64,000 nucleotides of DNA. It comes from Linnemannia hyalina. Lineage: Eukaryota; Mortierellomycota; Mortierellomycetes; Mortierellales; Mortierellaceae. A model generated the notes under the pieces. The model made no database searches. It saw nothing but the letters and a program-made list of their open reading frames with translations, and was not told the DNA's origin. This document shows, in pieces, positions 11,701 to 22,495 of the stretch. Made by a program: the position numbers and the translations under genes. The stretch spans positions 620,001 through 684,000 of the forward strand of contig JAHRHY010000007.1 of assembly GCA_019671135.1 (NCBI GenBank), given 5' to 3'. Every line of letters starts with the position of its first letter. Positions within the stretch are counted from its first letter, which is position 1.

Positions 11701-14700
11701 TCGTGCAAAAAGGAGGGCGATAGCTATCTTGGTTCTTCGGGATATCGCAAGGTTCCTGGCAACAGCTGTGACTCCGAACATGGTCTCAAGAAGGATGAGC
11801 CCAAGACCAAGACCTGTACGGCCCAGGCAGTCCCAACCGATATTACGCACTCTGTTACCAAGTTTGATGCCCCTATGCAGGGTGGATTCCAGTACTTCCC
11901 CGACACGTCTGTGAGCATGTTCTTGTCCGAGTCTAAGCAGGTCTGGCGCAGTACTGACGATGGTTCGACATGGAAGCGAGTTTTGCCTGATGCCGGACGC
12001 TTTATCGGCATCTTTATTCACGACGTGAACAACAAGCTGGCCTACCTCTTCACAACCAAAGAGATGTATGTCACTCACAACGCCGGCGAATCGTTCGATA
12101 AGCGTGAGCTGCCTATCCCTCCAAACAAGTTTGGCTTCCCTCTCATCGACTTCCACCCCGACACCGATAAGAATGACTGGATGCTGTACCTCGGCCAGGA
12201 TGAGAACGATTGCTTCACTAGTCTCTACCGTACTCAGAACGCAGGAAAGAACTGGGCCCTGGTCGACACCTGGGTTGACAAGGCTGTCTACGCCAGTCAT
12301 AGAAAGCTGGACATGCCCGACCACGGAATCTTCTCGATGTCGTGGAAGAAGCCCATGCCTGAGAAGGCCTGCCAGGACGAGGTCTACTCGAACGATGCCA
12401 ACCCTCTGCAGATGATCTACAGGCTGGACGCCGACAAGCAGCAACGTGTTCTGTTCACCAACGTTGTCCAGTTCTATGTCGTGGAGAACTTTTTGGCTGT
12501 CGCTGTGGTAAGTCAACTCGCCAATTTCATTGAAATTAATTGCATGCATGAGCGTGAGCATGGCGAATATGTAACGTCCAGCTAACAATGACTCTCGTCT
12601 GTTCTTCTTGATAATTTAGGAGGAGTCCAGGGATTTCATTCTCCATGTGTCGACGAACGGTTATAACTTTGCACAGGCGCACTTCCCTTCCAACATCAGG
12701 GTGGATAAGAACGGCTTCACCGTCCTGCAGTCGACCACCGGAGCGCTTATGGTCGATGTAGCCAAGTCGAGTGCTGTCAACCGTGAGCACGGACGTCTCT
12801 TCAAGTCAAACAGCAACGGCACTTTCTTTTCCTTGCAGCTCGACAACACCAACCGCAACGAGCGACAGCTTGTTGACTGGGAGAAAATTGGAGGCATTGA
12901 CGGCGTTGTTTTGGCCAACCAACTCACGAACCCGGGAACGATGGCCAAGGACGGCAAGAAGTACATCCGCTCTTTGATCTCGTTCAACGACGGCGCTGTC
13001 TGGAACCCTCTTCGCGCACCTCAGGGTGACTGCAACGACAACGACTGCAGCTTGCATTTACACAGTGTCACCGACTATGATGGCCCTGGCGCCGTTTTCA
13101 GTGCTCCCTCTTCAGTCGGTTTGGTTTTGGGTGTCGGAAACACCGGCAAATACCTGCTCCCTCTCGAGAATGCCGCGACATATCTTAGTCGCGATGCCGG
13201 TAAGACCTGGAGGAAAGTGAGCGATACCCGCACCCTCTATGAGTTTGGTGATGAGGGCGGAGTCATTGTCATGGTCGATCCCACTGCTCCTACTCAGGAG
13301 GTCTCGTTCTCGTATGACTTCGGATCTACCTGGCAAAAGGCCTCCTTCGCAGACGCCCCCGTTATGATCCATACCTTGACGACCGAGCCAACCTCGCACA
13401 CCTCCAAGATCTCGATCACCGGTACCTTTGCCAACGGCGACCGCGACCCCATCATTTCAACCCTGGACTTTAGCGGCCGCCGAGAGTGTGTCATGGACAA
13501 GGGCAACAAGGACAAGAGCGACTTCGAGAAGTGGTCCCCCTTCGACGGCGAAGATGACCGTTGTATCCTTGGCCAAGATGTAAGAAATAGTGCAGTTACG
13601 CACGTTCTCATTGATTTTTATTGTTCTTACAGCCATTGGTATACGTTGTTAACTTTATTTATGCTTGTTCTTTAGATTGTGTACTGGCGTCGCAAGGCGG
13701 ACAGACCCTGCCTTGTCAATGACGACGACGGCAAGCCTGATATGGAGCAGACCAACTGCAAGTGCACAAAGAAGGATTTCGAGTGCGACTTTGGCTTCTT
13801 CAGGGACGAGACTGGTAACTGCCAGCTGTTTGAGCACGACCCCGAGAAGCCCAAGAACTGTGAAGGCACTTACAAGAGTCGTTCTGGATTCCGCAAGATC
13901 GAGGCGAGCAAGTGTAGAGACGGTGTGGACTTGACCAACGAGAAGATCGAGAGACAATGCGGTACTAAGAAGGATGTCGAAGCCAAGTTGACCACTTTTG
14001 ATATTGCATTCAGCCGCGATCGCGACACCGTTTTCTACTTCCCTGATTCCGATGTAAGTTATCGTTTGCTCGTTGAGTTATCAGCGGCTGGGGGTTTTTT
14101 TTTGGGAGATCTACTGACAAAATTGCCCATTTCTTTGTTGTTATGATAGGTCGTGATGCTAAAGTTGGAGTCGCGCGTGTATATCAGTAATGATGAGGGC
14201 AAGCTCTGGGAGGAAATCAAGATCGATGAGACTATTACTGGTGTGCAGCGCCACCCCTACGACAAGGCGACCGCCATTATTGGCACGTCTGGTCGGAAGC
14301 ATTTTATCACACGCGATCGCGGCCAGAACTGGGATGCCATTGAGCCACCATTGAACTCTGCATCGACTCTTCAGTTGAACCCTTGGTCCTTCCACCCAAC
14401 GGAGTCCGAATGGTTGATCTACGTAGGCGAGACTGGCTGCAACTTTGACAGGGATGAGCATTGCCACGGCGAGGCGTTTTACTCGAACGATGCTGGACGT
14501 ACATGGTTGCCTCTTGCGGCCTGGGTCCGATCCTGCTCCTGGGCTCAGGACACTGACTTCAAGATTGTGAACCCCTTCGGTATCTATTGCGAGCAGTATG
14601 ATGACCATTCTGGATCTCAGCGGATTCTGATGAACACCAACACTCCCGTCAAGTTCGTTTACACACCTGACTTCATGCACTCGTCCAAGGTCCTGTTTGA

Positions 14701-16912
14701 TGCCATTGTCGGTTATGCCACCTACTCAAACTACTTGATTGTGGCCGAGTATGTCCCCAGCCAGCGCGCCCTCCGCGTTGCCGTGACCACGGACGGTACT
14801 AACTTTTTGCCTGCTCACTACCCCGCCAACATTGATGTCGTCAACCCCGTAAGTATCAGCATAGTTGGCTTGTTTGTGAATGGTGTGTTCTCAACGATAG
14901 CATACTAACAAGGCTCGCTGTTCTTAACCCATGTAATAGGCATACACTGTTTTGGACTCTACTACTCGATCGATCTTTATGGCTATCAACTCTATTGATC
15001 GCAAGGGCTCCAAGGTCGGCAACCTGTTCACGTCCAACTCGAACGGCACATATTTCTCCCTGTCCAAGAAGCACGTCAGCGAGTCGGACTGGGGCAACGT
15101 CGACTTTGAGAAGATGCAGGGAGTTGAGGGAGTTGCTCTCTTGAACGAGGTCACCAACCCCAACGAGGTCAACCAAGGCAAAAAGAAGATCCTACGATCC
15201 CAGATCACCGTCGACAATGGTAAGCAATTTTTTGTTCCAACTCCCTGATGCTTGGAAGGCATTAAGAGTGACAATCATTACTAACAAACGCTGTACTCAT
15301 CTCTACCAGGCAACTCTTGGGGTCCTGTGAACGCCCCTCAGTCGGATTCCGACAACAAGCCCTACAGCGATTGTCGGGTAAGAATGCCGTTTGCAAGTAG
15401 GAGCTATTGATCGAGTATCGAATTACCAAAACAAGAATCAGTTTGCTAATCCAGCCTTTTTACCCCTTGGTAACCATTTATTATTGATAGTCGACGGAAT
15501 GTAGTTTGCATTTGCACAACTATTTGGATCGCAAGCACGTAGAGGATCTGTTTAGTTCTTCATCGATTCCTGGCATGGTCATTGGCGTCGGTAACGTCGG
15601 TAAATCTCTTGGCGAATACGTAGACGGAAATACGTTCTTGACGCGCGACGGAGGCCACTCTTGGAAGGAGATTTTGCGTGGACCTCACCAGTACGATTTT
15701 GGCGATCACGGAAGCATTATTTTGTTGGTCAAGGACGACGAGCGCCCCACGGATCATGTCATCTACTCCCTGGACCATGGAAACACGTTCAAGCTGTTCG
15801 AGTTCTCTAAGGAGGAGGTGATTGTCAATGATATTGTCACAAAATCCAATGGCGTTGGCAAGTCGTTCTTGTTGTTTGCCGTGTCGCGGGCGAGCAGCAA
15901 GCAGATGATCTTCCAAATTGATTTTGAGGGTCTGGACTTCCGCAAGTGTCGCCTGGATCTGAACGACGAGAAGAATGACGACTTTGAGCGATGGGATCTG
16001 GCGGATTTGCGTGGCGAGAAGTGTATGTTTGGACGCAAGGTCGAATACTTCCGTAGGATCGAGGAGAAGATGTGCTGGGTCGGAGAGCTCCAGGCCAACC
16101 CACGCAAGATTGAGGACAACTGCCAGTGCACGGCCAACGATTTTGAGTGCGACTTCAACTATGAGCCTGATGGTACTGGTAAGTGTTTGTTGATCAAGGA
16201 GGCCAAGCCGGTTGTCCTGGACGAGAAGGATGTCTGTGCTCATCTGCCTGATGGAGTCGATTACTACTACGAGTCGATTGGTTACCGCAAGATGGCCTTC
16301 TCGAGCTGCGTGGGCGACCATGAGCTGATGGGCACCAAGAAGTACTGTCCCGGACGCGGTGGACGTGGCTTCTTTGGATGGTTCGGCATTCTGCTGGCGT
16401 CTGGTGGTGGAGCCTTCGGTGTGATGTGGCTGTTGAACCGGTACAAGGGTCATTTCGGACGCCGTGGATCGTTTATTCGTCTGGGCAATGATGTCTATGA
16501 CCAGTTACCGCGGTCATCGTCTTTGCCTTCGATGAACATGCCTTCGATGAACATGCCCTCGGTGCGCATGCCTCGGTCGTTCAGTCGCTTCCATGTGCCT
16601 GATTTCGCATACCAGGCCTGGGACAAGGTTGCAGGCGCGGCGACGGCGTTTTTGCCTAATCGTCTTCGTGGTTATTTCAGTCCACGGGGTGGATACCGGT
16701 ACCAGAACCTGAGCCAGGAGCCCGGGGAGGTGATTATGGACGACTATTTTGATCATTATCTGGATGAAGATGATGAGGGTGGTGCCATTGCTGTTGGGCG
16801 ATCGGATGGGCTGTTGGGCCATGGTGATGGACTCCAGGATGCGCAGGAGCGGTTCCGGGACGACTCTGATGATGACGATGATGGTGAGGAGGACCTTGAT
16901 GGTATGGTTTAG
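8706..16912 (+). CDS. VPS10: VPS10-type vacuolar sorting receptor with three VPS10 modules
   Basis: Fourteen exons: 8706-8906, 9014-9145, 9506-9691, 9830-10117, 10235-10333, 10435-10782, 10877-11175, 11280-12507, 12620-13579, 13676-14053, 14150-14848, 14940-15219, 15310-15377, 15491-16912. Every junction keeps phase; the product is 2195 residues. An N-terminal signal peptide (about 1-42) is followed by three successive VPS10 units. Each has Asp-box blades (DEGKTW, DDGSTW, DAGRTW) and closes with a ten-Cys 10CC segment, at about 565-699, 1215-1345 and 1873-2006, recognisable by the thrice-repeated DFECDF. One membrane helix lies at about 2013-2036. The cytosolic tail holds an M-N-M-P-S repeat and a very acidic C-terminus. 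VPS10/sortilin receptors carry hydrolases such as carboxypeptidase Y from Golgi to endosome. Yeast Vps10 has two modules, so three is unusual. Start: the first ATG before the signal peptide, context ACCATGG. Confidence 0.95.
16525..16569 (+). repeat. 15-nt tandem repeat in the VPS10 receptor tail
   Basis: Three consecutive 15-nt units in the receptor's cytosolic tail encode PSMNM, PSMNM and PSVRM. The first two are identical at the DNA level and the third is diverged, which suggests a recent local duplication. Confidence 0.8.
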
Positions 16913-17085
16913 ATAGGTAGCAGACGTTCTTTTTCTTTTTCACACATTTTGAAAAATACACCGAGATTTACATTTCATCCTCTGTTTATTGGCTCCTACT
17001 TGGAGATATTTTTGAACTGGTTGTATGGTTGCATGATGGCATGTTTGAATTGATTCAAGACGATGCGCTAGAAGTGCGTCTCGTT

Positions 17086-18164
17086 TTAGTTCTCTTTGGC
17101 GAGAGGAGGGGGAACAAGACCGCCAGACAAATTGCCCTTACGGTCGTTCAGCTTGACGGACGCGGCGCGGGGCTGAGGAGGAGCAGCACGGCTGGAACGT
17201 TGGCTCTTGAAGAGCTCTGTCTCTCTCCAGGCCTTGATCTTGGGGTCCTCGTTAATGGCGGCCGCCACCTTGAGGAGGCCTGGTGCGGTCTCGGAGTTGA
17301 TCAGTCCTGCCCCAGGGGGGAAGCGCAGGATCATGTCGACCAGCATTGCGGATTTCAGGTCTGCCAACGTGATCTTTTTAGCATGATGGGGGGGGGGGAT
17401 GATGGATGGTTAGGACCGTGAGAGAATTTTTGATATGAAAAAAAAAAAAAGAAAAAAAAACTTACAGAGTCGCCGACATAGTGGCCATTGGAGCCATTAG
17501 CCCTCAAATGGTCTTCATGGATCTTGATCCACTTTGGAACCGACTTTGTCATAAAAATGGTCAACTGTTCCTGTTTGACCTCGGGGGATGCTTGGAGGCT
17601 ATTGACAGAGTTGAGAAAGCTGTCGAGGAGGGCTGAGGTTGAGGAATGGAATGCGAGGATCTGGGTGCGTTCGTAGGTGTTACTGCCGAGGCGGTTGAAG
17701 CGGCTGGCGAGGTACTCTTCGATGGCATTTGATTCTGCGATCGGAAAAGTCTTTTTTTTTTTTTTTTTTTTTTTTTTTTGGAAGCGTTGGTGGATAGGAG
17801 AGGATGAGAAGGAGAAGGAGGAGTTGATGTTAGTGACAATGAGTTCATTCAGCACTGACGACAGCAACAAACGCCAACCAACAACCAAAAAAAAAAAAAT
17901 ATGCGAAAAGCGTACCTGAGAACCATCCTGAGAATGGACATAAAGAACAGGAAGAACTCCAAAGGGCGTAGAATGCTTATCGGCAAGATCTTCATTCTCC
18001 CAGTCCTGAGGGTACAACTGTGTCCATTGGGCGTCTCCCAGGGCGAGAAGGTTTCGGATGGGGTTGCAGATCCCTTGGGTGTCAAAGTAGAGGAGCGAGA
18101 AGGTGCTTGTGGGCGAGTCGAGGACTTGAGCTGCCGTGGTCGATTTGGGGAATGTTGCTACCAT
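17086..18164 (-). CDS. Glutathione S-transferase, sigma-like
   Basis: Three exons on the minus strand (18164-17916, 17750-17466, 17373-17086) join at phase 0 to give 273 residues. The N-terminal thioredoxin-like part has the strand-turn LLYFDTQGICNPIRNLLAL, with Tyr near position 27 a candidate catalytic residue. It is followed by the cis-Pro loop GVLPVLYV and the glutathione-binding FPIAESNAIEEYLASRF. The C-terminal helical domain includes ITLADLKSAMLVDM. This is the GST fold of the sigma/prostaglandin-synthase-like type that conjugates glutathione to electrophiles in the cytosol. Exon 2 must begin right after a run of 28 A on the sense strand, because the nearer CAG would break the frame; that acceptor has no pyrimidine tract. 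The C-terminal 45 residues are Pro/Arg/Ala-rich and unlike a standard GST end. Confidence 0.85.
17752..17779. repeat. Homopolymer T28 (A28 on the GST sense strand)
   Basis: A run of 28 T on the + strand lies inside intron 1 of the GST gene, directly abutting the inferred 3' splice site. Its length may vary between individuals or sequencing runs. Confidence 0.95.
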
Positions 18165-18905
18165 TTTGACGATAAGATTGGGCGGACAGGAGGCAGTTGT
18201 TGAAGAAAGGAGAGGAGAAGTGAAGAAGAGTAGAAGATCAAAGCATGAAGAAAAGAGAAAGGAAAATGGAGCCAGAAAGTGGTTCTATTTAACTATCAGA
18301 GGAGCCCACTTCCATCACATCTAATCCACCACCACCCCAAACACCATTGCCGTCGCTGAACTAGACCTCTCCGCAAAAAGGTCCCTGCCAAAGGGGATGG
18401 AAAAAAAAATGCGAAGCAGATATCCGGTTTGTGCCAATTTAAGAAAGAAGAAAGCTAGGGAGGAACATTTGAAAAGTAATCAAAGTAAAAAATGAGGCTG
18501 TGTGCCTGCCTACCTTGTTTCCATCTGCCGCACTGCAATCCTCACCTCATCTCCGCAGCTTTGCATCGCACCAATGGCGAGAGATATGCGGGATAACCTT
18601 GCTTATTATTCATCAATTGACGCCAGCACACGGACCGGCATGGACGAAAGGAACATTTCTCCGAGAAGTCAATTGCTCCTAAACTCTTTTTTTTTACATG
18701 CTTTTTTTATTCTTTATTTCTTTTGTCATTCGGGCCGTGACTCCCTCAGTCAGTCACCATTTGGTAATACCCTTCATACCGCCGTCGTTCTTATCATCAC
18801 TATGCTTCTTTCTCCAAACCCCTCCCTTTCCATGCTGCGCTTTTACTTCCACTTTCGACTCTCCTTACTGCCGGGTCATATGTCGCCCCCGGAAAAAAAG
18901 AAACC
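18165..18905. promoter_or_regulatory. Promoter side of the GST gene and 3' side of SNX4
   Basis: About 740 nt separate the GST start from the SNX4 stop, both on the minus strand. The part next to the GST gene is C/T-rich on its sense strand; the rest is mixed with several T-runs. I found no coding exon. Confidence 0.5.
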
Positions 18906-21900
18906 CTACTCGTCGTTGACTTGAATGGATTCGAGAATAGGAATGATCTGGTCCCAGAGTGCGGCGCCCTTCTCGAAGAACTCGACTCGGCCCGACGAAT
19001 AGTCCAAGAGACACTGGCGCAAGTCCTTGGTCTTTTGCAGCTGGAAGATCTCATACTCCTTGACAGTCTCGTTCGACACTGCGACGGAAATATCATTGCT
19101 CTTTTCCACCGCTTCTTGGAGCTATTTCCAGCCGAAAGAAAGAATGATAGGAAAGGAGGATGACGAGCGATGAGATGATTGAGCAAACAGAAAGATAAAC
19201 CACCAAACCTCAACTCGGCAATGTCAAAAAAGGATGCGATCCATGCAAAAAGTTGTCGATTTTGGTTGTTTTTGTCATGAGGACAAGAAAAAATAAAGAG
19301 CGGGAAAGATAAATCGAAAACACAAGTTGGATTTGTCAGAATGGTGAACGGGTCCTTGATTTTTGGTCTGGGGAACCAGGAGGCCCAAAAAAGTAGGGCT
19401 TCTGAGCACCTCGCCTAGCACTCCTTCCATCTTCTACTATTTTTTCTTCCTTTTCCGAGCAAAAAAACCCCCCCCCCCCAAAAAAAAAAAAAAACACGAA
19501 TACAGCAACAACGAACCTCGTGAATCTTCTCGGCAACACGTTTGAGCTTGTCCTGCTTGGCACGTTCCTGGTCAACACCCTTGATCTCGTCCATCTTTTG
19601 TTGAAAGAATCCTCCAATTGTTGCCGATCCTCCCAAACGTCCATTGCTCATCAGGCGGTCTCGTTCTGCCACCTGTTGCTGCAAAAAGTCGGATAATTCC
19701 TCGAAATCCAGCTGCTTCTGATCTCTCAGCTTCAATACACTCTATTTTTATGCAGAGCGAAAGAATTGGAAAGGGTGTGAGATTTTGATAGATGTTCACT
19801 CATTGCATAGTGATAGCCAAGTTCACAGTAAATCCCGTTGAGTTCACAATCCCGCACCTTGACACTGTTGCAGTAGGCCAAACATTCATGAAGCTGCGAC
19901 AAAAACTCGGCATCCTCCTGTGTTGACTAAAGTGAGGTGGAGAAAAGTAAAAGCGAGTATTGTCAACTACCAAATACAACAACTCCCGACAGAAACACAA
20001 CATCAGATAACAAGACGTCAAATAAATACTTACGAGCTCGTTCATGATGCTGGCGTAGCTGGCGACAGTGTGGGCAAAGCGGTGAAGGGGCTCGGTCAAT
20101 CCGGTCTCAAGGTTACCGAGTCCTGCAACGGCTCCACCGAATTCACGGTAATCGGCCTCAAGTTCCTCCTGCCGCTTCAGGATCCTCTGCTCCAGTTTCT
20201 CCAACCCTTGGAGGTTTTCTTCCAATTTGTCGACCTCATCCCGCATGATCACAAACTTCTCCTCGGGCTTCTTGATCTTGGCAAAAGCATTCAAGAGCGC
20301 ATCACCAATGGTATCAAGACGACCCTCGTCCTGTCGCTTCTTGTTCTGCTCTGCCAGATCCGAGTTCCAGTCGCGCGACTCCAAAAAGATCCGGAGAGGC
20401 TCTGCTTGCTGTAACACTGGGTGCACCGCCAGCTTTTTCAAAAACCGTTCCAGACTCGCCCTTCTCTTTTCAATAAAGTCTGGATTGAATCTATCTCCAC
20501 GCACATATCCTATATTGAGTTACCGTACAAACGTTGATAATTAGCAGAAGTGCAATTGTCATAACATGTCGACTCAATTGATGAATATATAACTTACGGA
20601 TGCGGTGCTTGTCGGGGAGGGGAGGGAGGACGGCAGCAGGGTAGAGGCGACCGAGGACGTTATGGAGCCAGACAAAGTCCTGGAAGCGACGGCGCACTGT
20701 AACATTCGGACTGGAAAACTCTTGAAGGGATGTCTATTAAGCGAGAGGAAGGAAGCAACCGAGAGGATGAGTAAAGTGTGCCGCGTGATGGAGCTAACAA
20801 AGCTCAGAAATAATGTGCGAAAAAAGGCGCACTGCACCCCGTGCTTGGCATTTTTTTCAATGGCGCCAGTCAATGACCACTACGTTGACGTACACCAAAC
20901 TAACAACCAAACAAATAAAACGAACAAATTACCTTGGTATTGATCTGGTATGAAACGTAGCTATCGGTGGAGCCTTCTTTTTCCTTGTGCGTTTCCTTGA
21001 TGGTGATTGCCATGGGCACCAAGTTGGCCAGTTGTGAAGCTGCGGTTGTTGACAATGACAGCTCTGACAGAGAGCGACCTGTATCGCGTTTCACCGCCTT
21101 TCCTGGAGCATGCGACTATTGTTTGTTGCGAGAGGGATGGATATGGGTGTTAGTATCAAGTAGTCGTGGAGGCGTATCGAGATCCACTTGAAGCCCCTTC
21201 CCTTCTTTCCACATAGCGTCTTCGTCTGAGTACCTTCACTCAATTCCAAATGAAGTCGCCTCTTCTTTCTATACAAAGCTTCTTCTTCGTGTTGTAAGAA
21301 GCCTTTGCCTATTATCTTCGTTCTGTTGAATCCTAGTACAAGATGCTTCTCGTTTCCATTGTCCTGTATTGAGTCTATTCCTTGTCCATAATGTCTCTTA
21401 TACTTTGTCTTTCTTCTGACACAACGTCACTTCTTACCCAACTCCTTGCTCTCTCCTTCATGCAGTATACTCTTCTTCCCCCCGCATACTAAAAAGAAGA
21501 CCAACTTACCCTATAGACCTGCTGACTGGTACGACCATCCTCCTCGTCAACATCATCATACGAATGGTTGTGTCTGATATCTGAGTCGATATGGATACTA
21601 CGTCCTCCATTATTGCTGTTGATGCTTCCATTGTTCGCCCTTGTTGTACTGTAAGGATTACTGCTGGCTCCATTATGATGACCGTTGGTAGAGTGAATGT
21701 CGATGACTTCATTGTCCAGTGACTCGTCAGCCCAGGCAGAGGTCTCTGCGGGGAGGATGGTGGATGAGGCGGCGGCGGTGATGTCGGCCAGGTCGTCGTC
21801 GTCGTTATCGATATGGTTGTGGTGGTGGTTGATGTCTTCTTCGTCTGAGGAGGCGAAGAGGGAAGAGTTGAGGGTGTTCGAGCTCTGGAGTCTGCTCTTG

Positions 21901-22004
21901 TTGGTGGTGTTGTTTCCAGAGTGGTGGTTGTGGTGTGAGTCGTCGTCGGGGGAGTAGGTGTCCCATGCGACTGAGGAGTAGCCGACGTCGTCACTGTTGT
22001 CCAT
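18906..22004 (-). CDS. SNX4: SNX4/Atg24-like PX-BAR sorting nexin
   Basis: Seven exons on the minus strand: 22004-21510, 21115-20933, 20733-20598, 20509-20034, 19917-19858, 19741-19517, 19121-18906. Phases agree throughout, giving 596 residues. Residues 1-165 are a disordered acidic, His/Asn/Ser-rich leader. The PX domain follows, with RRRFQDFVWLHNVL at about 240-253 carrying the basic and aromatic residues that bind PI3P, and LPPLPDKHRIRYVRGDRF, a good match to SNX4. The C-terminal half is a BAR-type helical region, with NSVK joined to SVLKLRDQKQLDFEELSDFL across the 19857-19742 intron. SNX4 proteins recycle SNAREs from endosomes and act in selective autophagy. Exon 5 is only 60 nt. The last intron (395 nt) uses the donor GTTCGT and contains a C/A homopolymer run at 19461-19494. 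Confidence 0.9.
19461..19494. repeat. Mononucleotide C and A runs in an SNX4 intron
   Basis: A7, then C12, then A14, all inside the last SNX4 intron. The sequence is prone to slippage and has no coding role. Confidence 0.9.
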
Positions 22005-22495
22005 GGTGTATGCGTGTGTTCTTCAGTTGGAATCCCCTGTTGTTTGTTTGTTTGATGAGAGTATGTATGTTAGTGGCGGAAGAGGGTGAGGTAGGGTATG
22101 TATATGTGTCTTCTTCCTGACTCGTGCGTGCGTGCGTGGGTGAATGAGAAAAAGCAAAGGAAAAGAATTAGAAAGAGTAGAACCAGGCAGGCAAGGCAAA
22201 AGGGGAGGAGAGCGAGAAAAAGACGTCAACTGGCTGCACCTTGTGCACTCCTTACTCTTGTGCCTCTTACAACGGAAAGTCACGTTTTTGACTCTGAAAT
22301 TTTTGAGGGAAGACTTTGCGCTGAAGATGTGAATCCATTTTTTATTTGAAAGGCATTGCCTCCAGAGACCGCGTAAATCATAGTGAACTGCTCCTCCTTC
22401 TCTCCCTCCTTTGGCTATTTGAGTTGATCATGTTTTGTCACAGATTATTGCTGTAGTTATTGATACAAAGAGCTGTTGTTGCTCACGCGGCGACA
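22005..22495. promoter_or_regulatory. SNX4 upstream region
   Basis: This gap lies between the SNX4 start and the stop of the Crinkler-like gene, both on the minus strand. The SNX4-proximal 250 nt are C/T-rich on the sense strand (22030-22230), as seen at other gene starts here. No gene is seen. Confidence 0.5.
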
